From Saxidomus purpurata (lineage: Eukaryota > Mollusca > Bivalvia > Venerida > Veneridae), in assembly GCA_022818135.1 (NCBI GenBank), contig JAFMSR010000012.1, positions 33,318,124 through 33,382,123 of the forward strand: a stretch of DNA of 64,000 nt, read 5' to 3'. The first letter of the stretch is position 1; the number at the start of each line of letters is the position of its first letter. The notes beneath the pieces are model-generated. The model ran no database searches and was not told the origin of the DNA. It saw only the letters and a list, made by a program, of their open reading frames with translations. A program made the position numbers and the translations under genes. Positions 52,201-58,200 of this stretch are shown piece after piece.

Positions 52201-55200
52201 TTAGTGCACTTTGTTGGGATTTTCCACCATCAACATCGTTCATTGCCCTTCTTTAACTTTTAACAATTGATAATATATAAAGAAAAGGTGTCAATACAGA
52301 ACAGTTATAGTCCATGATTTTCGGTTTACTACTACTATAAGACAAAATCGCTAGACGCCCTCTCAGATTCTTTTATTTTCCGTTTACATTCGTTATATAT
52401 AAATTTCTGCTTTTATTTTGTCATCAATTTGCTATCAATGGCGAGCAAACATATTGAGAAAAAACGAATCGGAACTGTTTAATATTGCAATTGTTCTAAA
52501 ATATCTATAAAAATGGTTTGTGAAAAACGAATTGGAACTGTTTCGTTGTATCCTAAATTGGAGTCTGAATCGTTGTATTGCTGAAAATGTAGATTTTTGC
52601 CTATAGACATATCAGATCGGTAAACTACGAGTATAATCTTACAAGATTTGACCAAAAGTTACATGCCAGTGCATTTGTTTTATCCTAAACACCTTAACTT
52701 CGCTAATTATGTGCAAAGTCCATGCATTTTGGTCTGTTTTCGCACTGTTTACCGTTGAATCCTCAGCATTCAACTTGCATTACTTTCACACGTACGGATG
52801 TCTGGAAAAGCCTACAAGCTACGGTCATGCAGGACAGGTGTGGGCATTCCGTAAGAGTATTCATTTCATCAGAATTTGCGAATAACTATAAAAAATTCAC
52901 GATTCTGTTATACTCACGTGCGTTTTGTTTATGAAATCGGCCATGTTAAGTTGGAGCCTTGTCGTTTATGGTTGGCCAACGCCACCAAAAATAATTAATT
53001 AAGCCGCGGTAAAAATATTTTAGCTCCGGCATAAATATGATTTTAACCGCGGCATAAATATTTAAGCTCCGGCATAAATATGATTTAAGCCGCGGCAAAA
53101 ATCGCATTTTTATCGGAGCTAAAATATTTAAAAATACTTGTGTGTGTTGTGTGTGTGTGTGTGTTGGTGGTGTGCACTTCTGGGTGCTGTGGGGCTCGTT
53201 TTGGGGAGGCTGCGTTTTTGGTACGTGGCTTTCCCTGTTTGATATTATTTTTGTTTTTAAATCATATTTATGCCGGAGCTTAAATATTTATGCCGCGGCT
53301 AAAATCATATTTATGCCGGAGCTAAAATATTTTTACCGCGGCTTAATTAATTATTTTTGGTGGCGATGGCCAACCATAGTCGTTACGCTAGTTGGAGCAG
53401 CATCGTTAAATTGGAGCCGTTGCGTTTTGCCGATACAGTGTGTTTATCCTGCTGCAAATGGGTAGCGTCGATGAAAATATCGCTCGCGAGCATGATGACG
53501 TCATGATTCCAGAGTGTTTTAGAGCGGTTCCGTAAGCTATGTCGCATTTTTCGTTATCGAACTAAAATAAATTCGTATAAACTAAAACCAACACAGCATG
53601 TATAGGGCAAATTTCTGCTTCATCTATTTAGAATTCATCGTTTAGTAAACGGTCACATGCTAACGAGTTGATGATTATTTTTTCATTTTTATCCTCAGAG
53701 TTACCAGATGGCGATCCGTGTTTTTGTGATGATGAGTGCACGTCAAATACCTGTTTATGTGATGTGTGTGTCCCGCCTGATACGATGGACTGCTGTAACG
53801 GTACCATCTCTTTTCTTTTTTCATGTATAATTATGTTGCACCAACGTATATATTTCCTTTATCCTATGGTGTTTGGAAAACTTGATTAAGATTTGCATGC
53901 ACTAAATTTTCAAAACAATATGTCACTGACTTGAGATCACTGTAAGCTCTACTATGTTCGAACTGCCAGACTTGTATAGTATGGATACATAATCATCTCG
54001 GGTAGCAATGCTCTAAACTGTTCACAGAAGTCTACAAACTAGATTGGTTCTAACTGTCTATACAGTAGAAACGACTTTCATGTAAGTGTACTAAGTTGAT
54101 TTAACTATTTTTTTCAGATTGTACCATTAACGATGTCGATTTGTTTATTGTATCTGACAACTCTGGGTCAGTCGGGATAGACAATTATGATGTTCAGAAG
54201 TATTTTCTTTCTGCGCTCGTAAATGCCTTTACAATAAGTCCAGACGACACACATGTGGGCTGGTACGACTTTTCGACGGGACTTAATTTTGTCTTCAGTC
54301 CGAACGATTTTTACATTGACAACAATTTAAAGGCGACGGAGTTATTTTGTTTATCCTAGTAAGTTTTAAGTGATACATATGATATATTTATGAAATTCTG
54401 GTCGAGTTGGGTGACTTTAATCAGAGCGTGTTAGATTAGTTAGATTTTACATGATAACGCTCTACAGGTCACATTTTTCACTCAACGTTCATCAAACTTG
54501 CTCCGAAGACTCCCTGTAACATTTAGATGGTTCCTATTCTTTTGTGGGTTAGTAGGTCAAAGGTCAAGGTCACAGTGGTCGCCGTTAGATTTTCCTTGAT
54601 AACGCCCTACAGGTCATCGTTTCATTTTAACTTCCATCAAACTTGCTCAGAAGGTTTCCTGCAACATGTAGGTGATATTTATTGTTTATGGGGTCAGTGG
54701 GTCAGAGGTCAAGGTCACAGTGACCTCCGTTAGATTTATTTAACTTTTATCAAACTTGCTCAAAAGGTTTCCTGTAACATGTAGATGATCCCTATCGATT
54801 TTCGGGTGAAATTAGGCCTACAATGTAAAATCCATTGAGGGGATTATGACTACTATGCCATTTGTTTGGACCAATAGGATTTCGACCAAGGGTATTTTGA
54901 GTGTCTCCCGTTAAACATGCGTAGATGCTTCTGAAAAGCATATATAAAATTGATAAGTTCCTTAATTATTATCCTGTTTTCAAATAATAAGTTCTTAATT
55001 ATTTTAATCATGTGCATCATCATTTATCAACATTATATTTATAATCACATATCTCACATTCCTGTTCAAAAGACAATTGAACAGGAATGTGAGATATGTG
55101 GCCACAGGGGTCCAGACAGACCCGTGTATTCACAGTAGGGGTCTTAGCCAATGCTAGACTTCTGACTGGTCTTCGTAATGAAATCGACCAGACACGCGAA

Positions 55201-58200
55201 TAAACAGATCTACGTTTAAAATAGGATATACAATCTTAATTTGTTCATTCACAGTCATCTGTATAATTACTGTATATATTGATTGTATTGATTGATTGAT
55301 TGATTGATTGATTTTATTTTTCCACCATAAAGATGAGTAGGTTTTTTAACAAATAAAGAGAATACAAAATACAACACAAATTAACAGATACAGAAAATAC
55401 ACAACAGAGCACATTTTTACAAGACAAGGGAAAGAAACAACTAAACAATTGAAGCATCATCTGTAGATTTAACTGTATAATTATACAATTACTTCAATTT
55501 CTTCAAATTTATTGGCAAATCAGCAAATTACTTGCCTTTGGCCATTTATATTGTATAAGAAATATGGCAACGACACAATTAATGTACAAATTCAAAATAA
55601 CAATAACACGTAAGCATTGATTTGAACAATTATTAAAAAACAGTAATAATTGACAGGGCATTAGTGCGTTTTAACATGGCTTCTTTAATAAACCTACAAA
55701 TATTGAAAACATTTTATACTTTTCTCAGACTGTAGGCAAAGTAACTTATTTGAGTAAATTATTTACATAACTTATCATATCACTCAGTGCATACCTTTAT
55801 GATATTACATTGATACTGTACTAAACACCACATGCGTAGATTCTATGAAAAAGAATAGGTAAAATACTAATTTTCTTCATTTTTGTTCGTCATTTCTTTT
55901 TCAAATAAGTTAGTTTATTAGCTCTTTTAGTTGTGTACACCAGCATATATCAAATTTTATCTTCTGTAATAGTAGCTAAACAGTAGCTAGATATGGAAAA
56001 CAGAAGCTAGTGTATCATTTGCTAAGACCCCTACTGGGAATAAACAGGTCTGTCAGAACTCCTGTGGCCACAAATCTCACATTCCTGTTCAATTGTCTTT
56101 CAGCGAGAATTAGTGTTCTGCGTATAAAACGTGTTCAAGAATCAAATATGGCTAAATATGCTTAAGAAATCACATGTAAAATATTAGTAAAATATAAGTA
56201 AATGCATTTTTGTTATAAAAACCTGTTTACCGATGGGGAGTTAACTAATTTCTATAAAGGAAAATGCTACTAGGAACCAGTTATATCTACATGTCAATAA
56301 AAAGATCAATTGTCTGTTTATTGGACTAGATGTCCAGTCTAATGACACCTAATCAGACAGTATCTTATGTGACAGAGAATTAGGAAGAATTCCTACGCAC
56401 ATATACAGAAAACTTACAGTAGTTAAAGACTGATGTTGACAGTGGAAATATATATAACCAAAATAATTGGGCTTATCAGGTTAAATGTATATTAGATCAG
56501 GCAGGACTAGCGTACGTATTGTGGCAAAATCAATAACGTAATAAAACAAAGAATTTTAAATATATATCATCAATACTGGTACTCTGCAATAAATAATTCA
56601 CCCCGTTTAGAAACATACAGTCTATTTAAACATTCTTTTACTTTTGAACCGTACTTGGATATTATACAAGACAAAGGGTACGGAATAGCTTTAACTAAAT
56701 TTAGAACCTCTGCACATGATCTTGCTATTGAAATAGGTCGGCATATAAATATACCAAAAATTGAAAGAAAATGCATACAATGTAGCTCAAATATAATAGA
56801 AAATGAATTTCATCATCTTTTGATTTGTTCAAACTTCAGAAATCTTAGACAGAGATATTTAAAGAAATATTATTATACATGGCCAACTTTACAAAAACTT
56901 TCGAATTTTTTATAAAAAAAATCTAAAAGTGCTTTAATCAATGTATGCAAATTTCTTTACCATGAGAACAAAATAAGAAACTAAAACTTATTACATTTTA
57001 TTAATCTTGAAAATGTTAACTACCAAGCCTTTCCGAAAAGCTTTGTACTTGTCTTATTATATTGTTGTTGCCATAAGCATTGTGTAATGTTTAATGCAAT
57101 AAATTATATTGTTGTTGTTGTTGATTTTGACATTTGCGACACCATATTATAGGGTTAACTGTTTTGTAATTTTGATATTTGCGACTGTATATTATACGGT
57201 ATTTAATGGTCGCAAATATTTTAAACGGCGGCGGTGTAAGCCGGAGCTGTTAAAGCTGACCTTTTACGACCGTTTAAACCGAATGTCAAAATCACTAAAT
57301 AGTTAACCCTATTCTAACGCACAACGTGTTTAAATGCAATAATTTAAACGCCGTTCGATTTTTGCGACTACATATACGTTATTTAAAAGTCACAAATTTA
57401 TACGTTATTTAAAATGCACAAACTTATACGTTACTTTTAGTCGCAAATTTAAATGACGTAACCATTCAGAAACGACGTAACATCGGTAGTGCGTAAGAAC
57501 GGGTTTTAATGGTCGTTAAATCGGTAGTGCGTTAGAATAGTCATTGCAGCATTTGCTAAGAAATAAAAGATTGATGTGACACATTAGCCATTCAGTTGAC
57601 CATACAAAATAGAGTAATATGCTGGAACCCTATCCTGCGACTCCTGATTCAAAAGACATTTTGTTAAATTGGTGATTTCAATTAAAAACACGTCGGTATT
57701 ATGGGTATTTAAAATTCCAGACACCATCTTTGTAAGTATAAAGAGGAGGACTTTAATTTACTAATTTTAGATTCAATATACATATTGAAAGCAAGAATTT
57801 AACATACGCTTTGCTATATTGTAAGGTTTAAATTAACACCACTCGAATATATCGTATTTAACACCACTCGATTATATCATATTTAACACCACTCAAATGT
57901 ATCATATTAAAACCACTCTAATGCATCAAATTTAAGCTTCATCGCCACTCAAATGTATCGTTTTTAACACCACTCGAATAAATCACATTTAAAACCACTG
58001 TAATATTTCGTATTTAAGCTTTATAACCACTCAAATGTATAAAAAATAACACCATTCAAATACCGGTACATTAAATTTTACACCACTCGCTTGTATCATA
58101 TTTAACATCATTCTAATGTATAATATTTAAGCTTCATCGGAGGATGGACAGAAACAAGCGTTGCCTTAAGTGCAGTGTTAGACGACCTTGCTTCCAGCGC

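Larger units (their letters stand above)
44216..53698 (+). other. 9.5-kb intron filled with repeats
   Basis: The largest intron of the model. It holds hairpin MITEs (45.1 and 51.5 kb), a minisatellite with duplicated elements (46.0-48.0 kb), two opposed SINE copies (48.5 and 52.0 kb), an ACTGTA-rich tract and a large inverted pair (50.3 and 52.5-53.4 kb). Segments 44216-45100, 48060-48535, 48730-49535, 50990-51505 and 52170-52430 show nothing recognisable. No further Cys-rich exon with matching phase was found. Confidence 0.55.

Noticed and set aside
53139..53220. GT-rich frame 'CCVCVCVGGVHF' as a small gene
   Set aside because: It is the spacer between the inverted arms of the 412-bp element; low complexity only.
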